Source of the DNA: Gari tellinella
Taxonomy: Eukaryota; Mollusca; Bivalvia; Cardiida; Psammobiidae
Assembly (NCBI GenBank): GCA_922989275.2
Contig: OV277861.1
Coordinates: forward strand, 40,736,623 to 40,800,622
DNA: 64,000 bases
Direction of reading: 5' to 3'
Made by a program: the position numbers and the translations under genes. Every line of letters begins with the position of its first letter. The stretch's first letter is position 1. Shown here piece after piece: positions 31,805 to 41,659 of the stretch. The notes under the pieces were generated by a model. That model was given only the letters and a program-made list of their open reading frames with translations. It was not told where the DNA came from and searched no databases.

Positions 31805-32246
31805 CTTAACCCATTAACCTGTTTCAAATTTTAAAGATTATAAAGTGATTAAGCAGGAGGAAAGGAAGCCTGCTTTAACCAATTACCCCATAAATACGAC
31901 TTTTTACGTCTTTGAATTAATCATCCAATGAAGACAATATATCCACCTTATACAGTCATGAATAAACATAATAAGAAAACTTTTCTTTATTCTATCAGCT
32001 GAAAACTTAAAGCAGGCTGAAAGTAAAGCAGAATGCGCCATACAACACATTCTGCTTTACTTTCAACCTTCTTTAAGTAGTCACCTATTTTCAAAACTAG
32101 AAACAGGCTATCGGGTAATGGGTTAAGCTACCATCTAAAAGATTATAAGAATACATTGTCTTATGCTGCATGTTCATGACCTATTTTCTAGTGAAGGAAT
32201 AAAATAAAAATGTGTAAAAAGGCATATCTATGGAGTAATGGGTTAC
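31805..32246 (+). mobile_element. Family A host with A nested in right stem
   Basis: The left piece TTAACCCATTAACCTGTTTC ... AGGAAGCCTGC and the right piece GCTACCATCTAAAAGATTAT ... TATGGAGTAATGGGTTA are separated by a complete reverse A (31875-32126) at the stem TTAA. Confidence 0.8.
31875..32126 (-). mobile_element. Family A TTAA MITE (complete, nested)
   Basis: TTAACCAATTACCCCATAAA ... GGCTATCGGGTAATGGGTTAA, loop GCGCCATACAACAC (mismatched). Confidence 0.88.
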
Positions 32247-32493
32247 CTCTTTCCTCCCTGAAACTTTAAATGGACAATTCAAGTTTCCATTTTAGTCTAG
32301 TCCATTTCTGACTTTTAAGGGTTGTTTTTGTGAATGTTTAACATTGTGACAAACAGTGAAGACCCTGATCAGAGGGCTCCTTTTGGAGCCCTCTGATCTG
32401 GGTCTTTACTGTTTGCATAGGACAAGTTTACTATTCACATGTACACTGTTTGAAAAGGACGCCTATATGCGGGACTAGGGTTCAAAGGGTTAA
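32243..32493 (+). mobile_element. Family B MITE abutting an A and an exon
   Basis: TTACCTCTTTCCTCCCTGAAAC ... GGGTTCAAAGGGTTAA. The left target site (TTAC, presumably mutated TTAA) is shared with the A host ending at 32246. The right TTAA ends 25 bp from the donor of FRMPD exon 3. Confidence 0.87.
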
Positions 32494-32518
32494 CACAAGT
32501 TTCCCACTTCTGCATTAC

Positions 32519-32650
32519 CTCGGAGACAGTTTCGTTGTCCTGAAGCAGTGTCATTCTGCCGGGCATGTGGCTCTTCATGTTGTGGAGCACCAGGTTGAAA
32601 TGCTGAACACTTTTAATGTTGAGTTTTTCTTGTAATGAATTAACCACATC
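32519..32650 (-). CDS. FRMPD: FRMPD-like exon 3: FERM F1 lobe
   Basis: Exon of 132 bp (44 codons, phase 0/0). It begins DVVNSLQEKLNIKSVQHFNL and ends with LLQDNETVSE. The D-V-x-x-S-L-Q-E-K-L-x-I-K helix followed by an HF.LVL strand matches the second half of the F1 lobe in FRMPD proteins. The acceptor is TGTTACAG and the donor GTAATG. Reading through the donor would stay open for some codons, but the frame joins correctly to the next exon at 20829 (TVSE, then IASRPG). A complete family B element ends 25 bp inside the downstream intron, which is 11.7 kb and almost wholly mobile DNA. Confidence 0.92.
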
Positions 32651-32701
32651 CTGTAACAGACATTTCACATTTACATACGCTTATGAATATGCACACAGAA
32701 T

Positions 32702-32956
32702 CAGGGCTACCATAAGTTGACATGAAAAATCCTTAGATTTCAAAATTAGCATTTTTCAAGTGCGATTTTACAAATCGTACCTTTACCCCATAGCTTTTTT
32801 CTTGTTTTGTTGACATGCGACTACTTAAAGCAGGCTGTAAGTAAAGCAGAATGCGCCTTAGGGCGCATTCTGCTTTACTTTCAGCCTGCTTTAAGATACC
32901 ATGAACCTGGAAAAAATCCGGAGATTTAGGAAAAATCCGGAGAAATGGCAGCCCTG
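32702..32956 (+). mobile_element. Family F MITE (6-bp duplication)
   Basis: CAGGGCTACCATAAGTTGAC ... GAAATGGCAGCCCTG flanked on both sides by CAGAAT. Palindrome loop GCGCCTTAGGGCGC, preceded by the A-derived CCTTTACCCCATAGC. It starts 51 bp from FRMPD exon 3. Confidence 0.93.
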
Positions 32957-33001
32957 CAGAATGAAGCATAATCACGCAGAAAACTTATCAATTTTCCTTT
33001 T

Positions 33002-33194
33002 TTAACCCTCATTCTGCCAATCACAACTTGACTGGTATTTTGAAAACAGTCTGGATCCAGATCAGATGCCGCATTTATGCGGCATCTGATCTTGTTCCAA
33101 ACTGTTTGAAACTCATCTTTAGGTTTCTTTCAATCAAAAATGTATAAATCCAATGATTTCAAAGCAGACAATATAACAGCAGAAAAAGGGTTAA
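33002..33194 (+). mobile_element. Family J TTAA MITE
   Basis: TTAACCCTCATTCTGCCAAT ... GCAGAAAAAGGGTTAA. Cassette-1 hairpin 33044-33111 (AACAGTCTGGATCCAGATCA, loop GCCGCATTTATGCGGC). Confidence 0.78.
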
Positions 33195-33319
33195 GGCATA
33201 AAAAATAGAGCGGAGATCGATTCATCGTTGGAGATATATTCTCATATCAGTCCAATGTACTGTAGACACATTTCCGGCCGTTTTTAGGTGATTTTAAAAA
33301 AAAATAAATAACAATTATC

Positions 33320-33475
33320 GTAACCCATTGGTGCTCACGATCCCATATATAGGCAAACAATGTAGACTCTCATCAACCCCATAATGCTGCATCTGACCAG
33401 AGTCTACACTGTTTGCTGATTGAAATTTCAATATAAAACAATACATAAATGACAATTTAGACCAGACTCCTCTTA
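33320..33475 (+). repeat. Cassette-1 hairpin in another TTAA-like context
   Basis: AACCCATTGGTGCTCACGAT precedes AAACAATGTAGACTCTCATC ... GACCAGAGTCTACACTGTTTG. The stem is decayed in one arm. Confidence 0.5.
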
Positions 33476-33479
33476 GATA

Positions 33480-33661
33480 AACAAGAGGCCCATGCAGGCC
33501 TAAATATCACTCACCTGGGAAAACCCAGACATTAGGGGCACATGATCCCTGGGATGGGATCATTTTTGCCCAGTAACATAATTTCAAACATCTTGCTGGT
33601 AAACACACAAAATTTAATGAAGAGTTCTGTCAAATATCTTAGCTCATGACTTTGTACATTA
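33480..33661 (+). mobile_element. Truncated Helitron-like 5' piece
   Basis: ACAAGAGGCCCATGCAGGCC TAAATATCACTCACCTGGG matches the left end of the element at 34173 (ACAAGAGCCGCATGCGGCCC TAAATCGCTCACCTGAGG), and is cut off by a B element at 33662. Confidence 0.5.
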
Positions 33662-33908
33662 TTAACCCTTTGAACCCTAGTCCCGCATATTGGCGTTGTT
33701 TTCAAACAGTGTACATGTGAAAAGTACACTTTTCCTGTGGAAACAGTGAAGACCCAGATCAGAGGGCTCCGAAAGGAGCCCTCTGATCAGGGTCTTCACT
33801 GTTTGTCATAATTCAAAACATTGGCAAAAACAACCCTTAAAAGTCAGAAATGGACCAGACTAAAATGGAAACTGGAATTTTCCATTTAAAGTTTCAGGGA
33901 GGAAAGAG
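33662..33908 (-). mobile_element. Family B TTAA MITE (reverse)
   Basis: TTAACCCTTTGAACCCTAGT ... GTTTCAGGGAGGAAAGAGT, hairpin loop GGGCTCCGAAAGGAGCCC. Confidence 0.9.
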
Positions 33909-33971
33909 TGAAACAATTAAAGCAAATGAAAAGTAAGGCTTTATTTTCTAGACTGCAACATGATTTGCGAC

Positions 33972-34830
33972 TACAGCACTCCCTCTCTACTATGACACTC
34001 TGAGTGGGAGACAAAAAGTGTGTGTGTTTATCAGAGGGAGTCGTTATAGGGAGGGAAATTTGCAAACAGCTTGAATGCAGATCAGACACCGCATAACGTG
34101 GCATCTGATCTGGATTCAAGCTGTTTGTTACTCATTGTTAAGTTTTTTCTCTCAAAATGTCCATTATGTAACTTTGAGAACAAGAGCCGCATGCGGCCCT
34201 AAATCGCTCACCTGAGGAACTATTGTGTTATACTCGATGCATAATGAAGTTTATCATTGCATGTATGTGGACTGTTGCATGAAACTGAAACAACTCGGTT
34301 TTCCTGTAGAAGTCTATGTAAAACTGCAGATAAGCCCCGGGCAGGTCCATTTTTGACCCTGGGGTCATGATTTGAACAATATTGGTAGAGGACCATAAGG
34401 CAAAGCTAGATGCCAAATATAAAAGGTATGGGCCTTACTGTTTCAGAGAAAAAGAGTTTTAAAGGTTTTATTACATAAGTCTTTGTAAAACTTATAAGCC
34501 CCGGGTATGTATCTGACCAAGTTTGGTTAAAATTGGGCCATTGGTTTCAGAGAAGAAGTTATTTGAAACAAATTGTGAACAGACGACACCGACACCGACA
34601 CGAACATGGACACGGACACGGACGTATGACGGATGGCAACCGATTACAATAGCTCACCTTGAGCACTTTGTGCTCAGGTGAGCTAAAAACAGCAGACAAC
34701 ACTTTTAAGCAGACGACATTGCAGTCGTGAATAGGTTGGACATAATTGTTCTGTTCAGGGATCTGCGACAAGGGTCGTTGTAAGGAGGGAGCCATTGTTG
34801 GGAGGGTCGTTACAGGGAGGGAACACTGTA
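33972..34830 (+). mobile_element. Family G element with a Helitron-like insert, abutting a splice donor
   Basis: TA-CAGCACTCCCTCTCTACTA ... AGGGAGGGAACACTG-TA, with cassette-1 hairpin 34062-34128. A 515-bp foreign block (34173-34687) interrupts it between ACTTTGAGA and ACAGCAGACAAC. The right TA (34829-34830) forms positions +5/+6 of the FRMPD exon 2 donor. Confidence 0.88.
34173..34687 (+). mobile_element. Helitron-like insert
   Basis: Starts ACAAGAGCCGCATGCGGCCC and ends with hairpin CTTGAGCACTTTGTGCTCAGG then TGAGCTAAAA. Before the hairpin is a CACCGACACGAACATGGACA-type run. There is no target duplication or inverted end, and no protein frame, which fits a non-autonomous Helitron. Confidence 0.6.
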
Positions 34831-34834
34831 TTAC

Positions 34835-34942
34835 CTTCACATTTGTTTTACTGTCATATTTGAAAGACTTCGTTTGGCCATTCTCTAGAAACACCTTCAA
34901 CACATTTGGCATAAAGGGGACATAACTCTCCTCTGGGGAATT
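34835..34942 (-). CDS. FRMPD: FRMPD-like exon 2: start of FERM F1 lobe
   Basis: Exon of 108 bp (36 codons, phase 0/0). It encodes [10 protein letters not shown], then [20 protein letters not shown] and SKTNVK. The MPNVLKV.LENGQTK.F segment is the signature first strand pair of the ubiquitin-like F1 lobe of the FRMPD FERM domain. The acceptor is TCTTTCAG. The donor is GTAATA, and a family G transposable element begins at intron position +7, with its TA target duplication forming positions +5/+6. The usual +5 G is therefore missing (see findings). Downstream intron is 2184 bp. Confidence 0.92.
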
Positions 34943-35009
34943 CTGAAAGAGAACATATTCACATATATCATACTATGTACCAAACAAACAAAGCCCAATC
35001 AGTGACATA

Positions 35010-35395
35010 GTGAATCTAACACCACCGTGAGTGTCAGATAAGAATATCCCACCCGAGTTTTGAAGATATTTTTGGAACACGAGGCTTTGCCGAGTGTTCC
35101 AAAAATATCTTCAAACGAGGGTGGGATATTCATCTGATACTCAACTGTGGTATTAGATTTATTTTCTCACCTCGTCAACCCTAAAAACGCGTTTAACTTG
35201 CTATACAGTGGCGAGTTGTATTTTAAGGCGCTAATGCATGCATGACGACGTCATGACGACGTCAAAACAACGGCAATAACAACCAATCATAAGATAGTTC
35301 CATTAGTTCGGCTTATCTGTCAAGACAGATAAGGTTATCTCACACACCCTAGATTTCGGGATACCTCTGTCCGAGAGGTGAGAAAACTGAATGCT
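35010..35395. mobile_element. Fold-back element with CRE-like sites
   Basis: A long stem (35010-35160: AATATCCCACCCGAGTTTTG ... and complement, loop ACACGAGGCTTTGCCGAGTGT) is followed by 230 bp of single-copy sequence. The latter is bounded by TTTTCTCACCTCG and CGAGAGGTGAGAAAA and contains GACGTCATGACGACGTCA. Similar designs are at 51250, 41795 and 21548. Confidence 0.7.
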
Positions 35396-35428
35396 CAATA
35401 GGTTTAACACATTTAAGCCTAGTGTTTA

Positions 35429-35911
35429 TTAACCCCTTACTCTGTTTCTAGTTTTTAAAATAGGTTACTACTTAACCCTTTCCCCAATAGAAGCGCCTTT
35501 TAGCGGATATGATTTATTCATCCGCTGAAGAAAATAGTTCCAATTTAATCAGTAATGATTATGTATTATAGGGAATATTTTCTATATTATAGCACATGAT
35601 AGCTTAAAGCGGGCTGAATGTAAAGCAGAATGCACCCTAAGGCGCATTCTGCTTTACTTTCAACCTGCTTTAAGTAGTCACCTATCTTAAGTACTAGATA
35701 AAGGCTATCAGGTAAAGGATTAAAACAGGTTGAAAGTAAAGCAGAATGCGCCTTCAGGCGTATTCTTCTTTACTTTCAGTCTGCTTTAAGCTACCATCTT
35801 CTAGAATAAAGAAAATATTTCTAACGATACCTATTTATGGCTGTATAAAATGGAACTATATTCTTCAATGGAGGAATGATTTGAAGGCGTATTTATTGGG
35901 TAATGGGTTAA
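35429..35911 (+). mobile_element. Family A host with A nested in left stem
   Basis: The left piece TTAACCCCTTACTCTGTTTC ... GGTTACTAC and the right piece AACAGGTTGAAAGTAAAGCA ... TTATTGGGTAATGGGTTAA flank a complete reverse A at the stem TTAA. Confidence 0.87.
35472..35723 (-). mobile_element. Family A TTAA MITE (complete, nested)
   Basis: TTAACCCTTTCCCCAATAGA ... GCTATCAGGTAAAGGATTAA, loop GCACCCTAAGGCGC. Confidence 0.9.
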
Positions 35912-36061
35912 AGGGAATATTGGCAAACAGTGTAGACCTTGATGAGACCCCACATTACACGGACTGATATCAGGGCTGGCACTGTCTGCTATTGCATGAA
36001 ATGTTCTGCTGTATAGAAAAACATTGTGCACATAATTATGAGTGTCCTTAGATAACCCTTG

Positions 36062-36323
36062 TATATTTTTGATGCATTACCCAATATAGCCTATTTCTAA
36101 GTACTGAAGATATGTGACTACTTAAAGCAGGATGAAAGTAAAGCAGAATGCGCTTTAAGGCGCATTCTGCTTTACTTTCAGCCTGCTTTAAGCTAAAATA
36201 TGATAGAATACAGAAACTATTTCTTGTAAAACATATTCATAAATGTATAAAGTTGAACTATTTTCTATAGTGGTGGAAAAGGTTAAAGTCGTAAAAAGGT
36301 GTATTTATGGGGTAATGAGTTAA
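36062..36323 (+). mobile_element. Family A element
   Basis: TGCATTACCCAATATAGCCT ... TTATGGGGTAATGAGTTAA, loop GCGCTTTAAGGCGC. Confidence 0.85.
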
Positions 36324-36790
36324 TGAAATATTTCAGCAAGCACATGTGGGGAGAGTTTATCGTAATTTCCAGGCATCAATTAATGTATTAAGATGCATCA
36401 TATATGGCTCATACAGGAGGAATACAGAACAGAACATGTTTTATTTCGACATATACATACAGTATCTCATCAATACAAAACAAACAATATGTAACAGTAG
36501 GAATATTGTTCTACAAGTTCAACAACAGTCAAACATGTGGCATCTCGTCAGGGTCTACACTGTTTGCTAAGGTCTACTTTTGTGGATGATAGGCATTCCG
36601 ATAGGCTATACCACAGATGTAATATTGTGTTGTAGTTTGAATCAAAATTGCTCGCCTTGAACAGAGAACACATATTTCAATTGTTTGATTATAACTGTGA
36701 AATCAAGCAGTACAAAATGTAACAAGGTTATATTTTTGTACTAAGCTACTGCCAATGAGTGCTGTCTCCGCAGCTTTTTGGACAATTTTA
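36324..36790. other. Intron without recognised element
   Basis: Includes one cassette-1 arm (GTCAGGGTCTACACTGTTTG at 36548). Overlapping plus-strand frames of 60-75 codons lack any recognisable feature. Confidence 0.4.
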
Positions 36791-36792
36791 TA

Positions 36793-37141
36793 TACAGCAC
36801 TCCCTCTCTACAACAACACCTAATGGGAGACACGAAGTATGTTCATTGTTCTGAGGGAGTCGCTATATATAGGGAGGGAAATTGGCTTACAATTGCAAAC
36901 AGCTTGAATCCAGATCAGACGCCGCATAACGCGGCCTCTGATCTGGATTCAAGCTGTTTGTCATTGGTCATTAAGATTTCTTCTTTCGAAATGTCCATTA
37001 TGTAACTTTTAGAAAAACAGCAGACGACAATGCAGTCGTGAATAGGCTGGGCATAATTGTCCTTTTTAGGGAACAGCAGCAAGGGTCGTTGTAAGGAGGG
37101 AGTCGTTGTCGGGAGGGCCGTTGTATAAAGGGAACACTGTA
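36793..37141 (+). mobile_element. Family G MITE (complete)
   Basis: TA-CAGCACTCCCTCTCTACAA ... GTATAAAGGGAACACTG-TA. Cassette-1 hairpin 36895-36961 (loop GCCGCATAACGCGGC). Confidence 0.9.
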
Positions 37142-37610
37142 GATGTTTACATTAGTTCTAATGTAAACATCATTTATAAATATTATTCATTATGAAATTT
37201 ATTATGATGACTCTTTATTCAGGACAAGCCCAAACAAAAAATTGTATAATAACGTTAGCATGTATAATTGTAATCATATGTACTTCTGGAAATAAATATG
37301 TTTAAGCTAAACAAAAAATGTCTTTACCACTGCCTCTGTAATAAGGCTAAGCATCACTAATGAATGTTCACTGGTACTGTTGAATACACATGGCAGCCTA
37401 AAGCAAGATAAAAGTTAAGCAGAAGCTCTTAAAGGGGCTTTCTGTTTTATTTTTATCTTTCTTTCAGAAGTATCCTTTCTTAAATACAGAATCTTGATAT
37501 AGGTGATAGCCATTTTTGGCTATGACAGAAAAGGTTAAAACCACAGCCATGGAGGGAACATCATAATTAACCATCACACAACTTGATTACAACAGATTAT
37601 GGAGTCTTAC

Positions 37611-37724
37611 CGAGGGCACAGATGCCCCATTTACTATTATCTCCTCTGCAAACCGTACACGCGACGGATTCTTCTTCAGCCTGTCCTTCTTTGCAGCCGT
37701 TAGCAATGCAGACTTTCTGGCCGA
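37611..37724 (-). CDS. FRMPD: FRMPD-like exon 1 of those seen (PDZ-FERM linker)
   Basis: Internal exon of 114 bp (38 codons, phase 0 at both ends). It is bounded by a TTTCAG acceptor and a GTAAGA donor on the minus strand. It encodes SARKSALLTAAKKDRLKKNP followed by SRVRFAEEIIVNGASVPS. The K-S-A-x-L..A..K..LK.NP..VRFAEE..I.NG pattern is the linker between the PDZ and FERM domains of FRMPD1/FRMPD4 (Preso-type) synaptic and membrane scaffolds. It reads in frame into the next exon at 34942. The preceding exon should end the PDZ domain, but no such exon was found up to 64000, so the upstream intron is long or the PDZ exons lie among repeats I could not resolve. Confidence 0.9.
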
Positions 37725-37956
37725 CTGAAATGCAAATTAGAAAGATAAATTCAATTTTTGAGTTTTATGACCTAAGATTCCATTGGCAGTCCGAGGATTT
37801 ATGGATAAACTCGTCTTTGACTTCTCTAAGAAACAGCTCTGTATCATAGCAACATATCGTAAAAGACATTACAACATAAAAGCCGAATTTGACATGTTTC
37901 TCCACTTCATAGAAAAGAAATAATCTGCAATACCTGCCCATCTGCAAATTTCAAAG

Positions 37957-38150
37957 TACAGTCGATATCTCGAACTCAGTTTAATCAAACATCGATACCC
38001 GTATTTCAAAGTTAAAATGTGGCTTAGCCACGTTTTAACTTTGAAATAAGGGTATGTTAGACCTAACCGAGCATGAAATTATGCAATTCATGTGTGGAAC
38101 TATTGGATATTTCGAATTAAGCGAGTTCGAGATATGGAAGTTCGACTTTA
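37957..38150 (+). mobile_element. Tigger/pogo-like MITE
   Basis: TA-CAGTCGATATCTCGAACTC ... CGAGTTCGAGATATGGAAGTTCGACTTTA. The centre is a palindrome ACCCGTATTTCAAAGTTAAAA / TTTTAACTTTGAAATAAGGGT. Arms of the same hairpin occur near 6405-6450. Confidence 0.7.
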
Positions 38151-38173
38151 GTCAGTAACATGGCATCTCATCA

Positions 38174-38365
38174 CAGGGCTCCAGATAAGAGGGAGTAAAC
38201 AGAAGACATCCAACATTTTCTCACTTATTTTAGCACTAAATCCTACGGTGTTACTACTCATTAGCATCGTCTCGAAGAGACAATTCTAATGAGTATTGAC
38301 ACCATAGGGTTTAATACAGAATTAAAGCTTTTAGTTTTTGAAATACTCCCCTTATCTGGAACCCT
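38174..38365 (-). mobile_element. Family D MITE
   Basis: CAGGGCTCCAGATAAGAGGG ... CCCTTATCTGGAACCCTG, cassette-3 hairpin with loop TCTCGAAGAGA. Confidence 0.85.
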
Positions 38366-38464
38366 GCATAAGAATCCAAACTGTTCGCAAAGGTTCACCA
38401 CTTGTGTGCTAACAGTTAAAACCAGAGGCACAGATGATATAAATGACAATAATACAGTTTCAGC

Positions 38465-38764
38465 TTAACTCTTTCCTCCCTGAAACTTTAAATGGACAAT
38501 TCCAGTTTCCATTTTAGTCTGGTCCATTTCTGACTTTTAAGGGTTGTTTTTGTCAATGTTTTGAATTATGACAAACAGTGAAGACCCTGATCAGAGGGCT
38601 CCTTTCGGAGCCCTCTGATCTGGGTCTTCACTGTTTGTACAGGACAAGTGTACTTTTCACCCTCTGATCTGGGTCTTCACTGTTTGTACAGGACAAGTGT
38701 ACTTTTCACATGTACACTGTTTGAAAACAACGCCAATATGCGGGACTAGGGAGGAAAGGGTTAA
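38465..38764 (+). mobile_element. Family B TTAA MITE with a 51-bp tandem duplication
   Basis: TTAACTCTTTCCTCCCTGAA ... GACTAGGGAGGAAAGGGTTAA. The right hairpin arm and flank (CCTCTGATCTGGGTCTTCAC ... GTGTACTTTTCAC) is present twice in tandem (38608-38709). Confidence 0.9.
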
Positions 38765-38879
38765 AACAGGATTAAAGTACATGTAGTACATTTTAGAAAC
38801 ATTAAAGTAAAACAAACTGTGCAGACCCTGATCAGAGTGTTCCTTAAGTGTTGAAGACAAGTTGGAAGCTTAAAGCAGG

Positions 38880-39050
38880 ATGAAAGTAACTTTCATAATC
38901 CTCTCCCCATAGATTATTTTCAGTATTTAAAAAAGAGTGTTGCTTAAAACAGACTGAAAGTAAAGCAGAATGCAAATGAGCAATAATTCTATTTTTTTTT
39001 TTCAACAAGCTTTATTAAACTACCATCTGCTAGGATATAGGAAATATTTC
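38880..39050 (+). repeat. Degenerate family A copy
   Basis: TCCTCTCCCCATAGATTATT, AACAGACTGAAAGTAAAGCA and CTACCATCTGCTAGGATATA in A order. Right half lost. Confidence 0.5.
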
Positions 39051-39158
39051 TTACGTATTTCTTATAACTCTGATCAAGGTCTACACTGTTTGAAAAATAT
39101 ACGTAAAATAGTTTCCAGTATAGATAGAGATAAACATCACTGCATAATATAATTAAGT

Positions 39159-39410
39159 TTAACCCATTACACCATAGCCTATTTCCAGTTTTGAAGATAA
39201 GTGACTACTTAAAGCAGGTTGAAAGTAAAGCAGAATGCACCTTAAGGCGCATTCTGCTTTTCTTTCAGCCTACTTTAAGCTACCATCTGCAAGAATATAG
39301 AAAACCTTTCCTATACTATATATTCATGACTGATTAAATTGGAACTATTTTCTTCAGCGGAGGAATAAACTATAAGCGCTAAAAAGGTACTTCAATGGGG
39401 AAAGGGTTAA
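39159..39410 (+). mobile_element. Family A TTAA MITE (complete)
   Basis: TTAACCCATTACACCATAGC ... CAATGGGGAAAGGGTTAA, loop GCACCTTAAGGCGC (one mismatch). Confidence 0.88.
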
Positions 39411-39540
39411 ACTGATAATATTTCTCCTGAATGAGGAGATACCTGGAAATTAGGTTAAGAAATACCGTCAGAAACTAAAAACATCCTAAATTAGGTTAAA
39501 TCAGATACATTAACCAATCATCCCATAGCCTGCTTCAAGT

Positions 39541-39776
39541 TTTAACACTTTCCCTGATAGAAGCGCCTTTTAGCGCATTTAATTTATATTTTCATTAAAG
39601 AAAATAGTTCCGATTTAATCAGTCTGGAATATGTATTATAAGAGTAAGTTTCATTATTCTAGCAGATGGAAGCTTAAAGTAGGCTGAAGGCGCATTCTGC
39701 TTTACTTACAACCTGCTTTAAGTTAGGTCACCTGTCTTCAAAATTAGAAGCAGGCTATACTCAGGTAATAGGTTAA
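39541..39776 (-). mobile_element. Family A element, one arm deleted
   Basis: CACTTTCCCTGATAGAAGCG ... GCTATACTCAGGTAATAGGTTAA. It is followed by a second partial A (39780-39950). Confidence 0.65.
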
Positions 39777-40231
39777 AGACAGCTGACCATTGTTGAAAGT
39801 AGAATGTGTCACATTCTGCTTTACTTTCAATCTGCTTTAAGCTATCATCTGCTAGGATATAGAAAATATTTGTTACGGACTAATAAAGTGGAACAGTTAC
39901 TGTTCTAATTAAATTTGTGTAAAAAGGTATTTATGGAGTAATTGATCAACATTATTCCTGCGAAATACAACGACTTATTTTGTAAACAGCAAGATTTGGC
40001 AGCATAATTAATCAAGATCTAAACTGTTTGTCACTTTTTGCAGACTTTTTACAGAAAATATAAATTGAGGCTGCATATAGTCAATTTCAGACTTTAGGCA
40101 TTTCAACCTGGGAGTATATTCTATACCCGTGAGTTACAAAAATGTTGGATCTTTAATCAACTTTCTTCGTGTCTGATCAAGATCAATACTGTTTACAAAT
40201 GCAAATTCATTTGTGCATGGCAGAAAAAAGT

Positions 40232-40444
40232 TTAACCCATTATACTCCGTAATTACATCTTTAATCTATTCCTCCATTGAGCGAATTAGTTCAATTTTAT
40301 ACAGGCATGAATGTGTACCAGAAGAAATATTTTCTATATCCAAGTAGAAAGTAAAACAGAATGCACCTGACTTCAAATGTACCTGCTTTAAGTGGTCACC
40401 AGTTTTTTCAAAACTAAAAACAGGCTATGGGGTAATGGTTTAAA
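40232..40444 (-). mobile_element. Family A element, diverged
   Basis: TTAACCCATTATACTCCGTA ... GGCTATGGGGTAATGGTTTAA. The palindrome is mostly lost. Confidence 0.65.
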
Positions 40445-40513
40445 ACAGTCACATTCAACATAATTATGCTATGTTTAGAGACTAACAATTAATTAAAGAG
40501 TATCTTCATGATG

Positions 40514-40744
40514 TACCGTAAAACCTCACTACTACGACCACTAAGTCTTAATAAGTTAATTATTTTGTGTTCAAGGCAGGTGGCTGCTTAAAGCAAACTG
40601 AATGTTAATCAGAAAGTTCCTTTAATTCTGTTTTATATTCACCATGCTTTAAGCTGCCACCTGTCTTTTATGCAATTAATTATCCTAATATTTTCAGTGG
40701 TCGATCATACATGTAATAGAGAGGTTTTACTATATTTCTGTTAC
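40514..40744 (+). mobile_element. Family E MITE
   Basis: CCGTAAAACCTCACTACTAC ... ATAGAGAGGTTTTACTA. Weakened cassette-2 palindrome (GCTTAAAGCAAACTGAATGT). Confidence 0.75.
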
Positions 40745-41480
40745 AAGTTGACTTAATTGGTACCCCATCAAGAATGGAAGCAATCACCCAATACTACCCG
40801 GTAAACCACACAATGCATGCATGAAGAAGAAACCAAAAAGGGGATAAAACAGAAAATATCAACAAAATCATACATTTCTCATGCTTAATTAAAGAAATAA
40901 ACTAATCTTTAAATACATGTAATTAATATTATGTTGGACTGATCCTCGTTTATGTAACTAAACACATTAATATGAACTCTAGCTACGAGTACACTCTTCA
41001 TTTACAACAATGTACCTGTAAAGAGTGTATGTGTCCTGTGAAACAGTGTAGACCCTGATCACATGGCTCCTTGATGAGGGTCTACACTGTTTGTAATTTC
41101 AGCAAAATGTAAAACCAACCCTAAATTGTCTAAAATTGACTAGACTTAATTTGAAAATGGAGAATTTTCCATTTCAATGTTTCAGGGGAGAATTAGTTAA
41201 TGATCTATATAATATGATTAGACAAGCTTGATGGCCACTAGGGAAAGGCCACAGCCTTCACACATCACAGTGAACAAATCTTCATGCCAAATTATAACTG
41301 TCACACACACACACTTACAGAAATCAACAAAACTGATACATATCAAAATCAATCCATGGCAAAATAAGCTTCCATCTTGGGAAAGACTATCATATTTAGG
41401 TGAATAAGTCAACTTGTTCAATGCCAATTTTTTCCAAAATGGCAGTTTCTATTGATCATGATACAGAGTCTAAAACGTCA
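40745..41480. other. Intron with one degenerate B copy
   Basis: 40979-41205 is a B-like element (AACAGTGTAGACCCTGATCA ... TTTCAGGGGAGAATTAGTTAA). The rest is unrecognised, and a CA microsatellite of about 16 bp occurs at 41313. Confidence 0.45.
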
Positions 41481-41659
41481 GCTAGATCTTAGGGCGCATT
41501 CTGCTTTACATTCAGCCTGCTTTAAGCTATCATGAGCTATAATATAGAAAATATTCCCTATAATACATATTCATTACTGATTAAACTGGAACTATTTCTT
41601 CAGCGGAGTAATGAATCATATTCGCTAAAAGGCTCTTCTATGGGGGAAAGGGTTAATCC

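Noticed and set aside
41218..41427. 69-codon minus-strand frame ending at a stop
   Set aside because: It includes a CA/GT microsatellite and a single short plausible segment, with no homology recognised.
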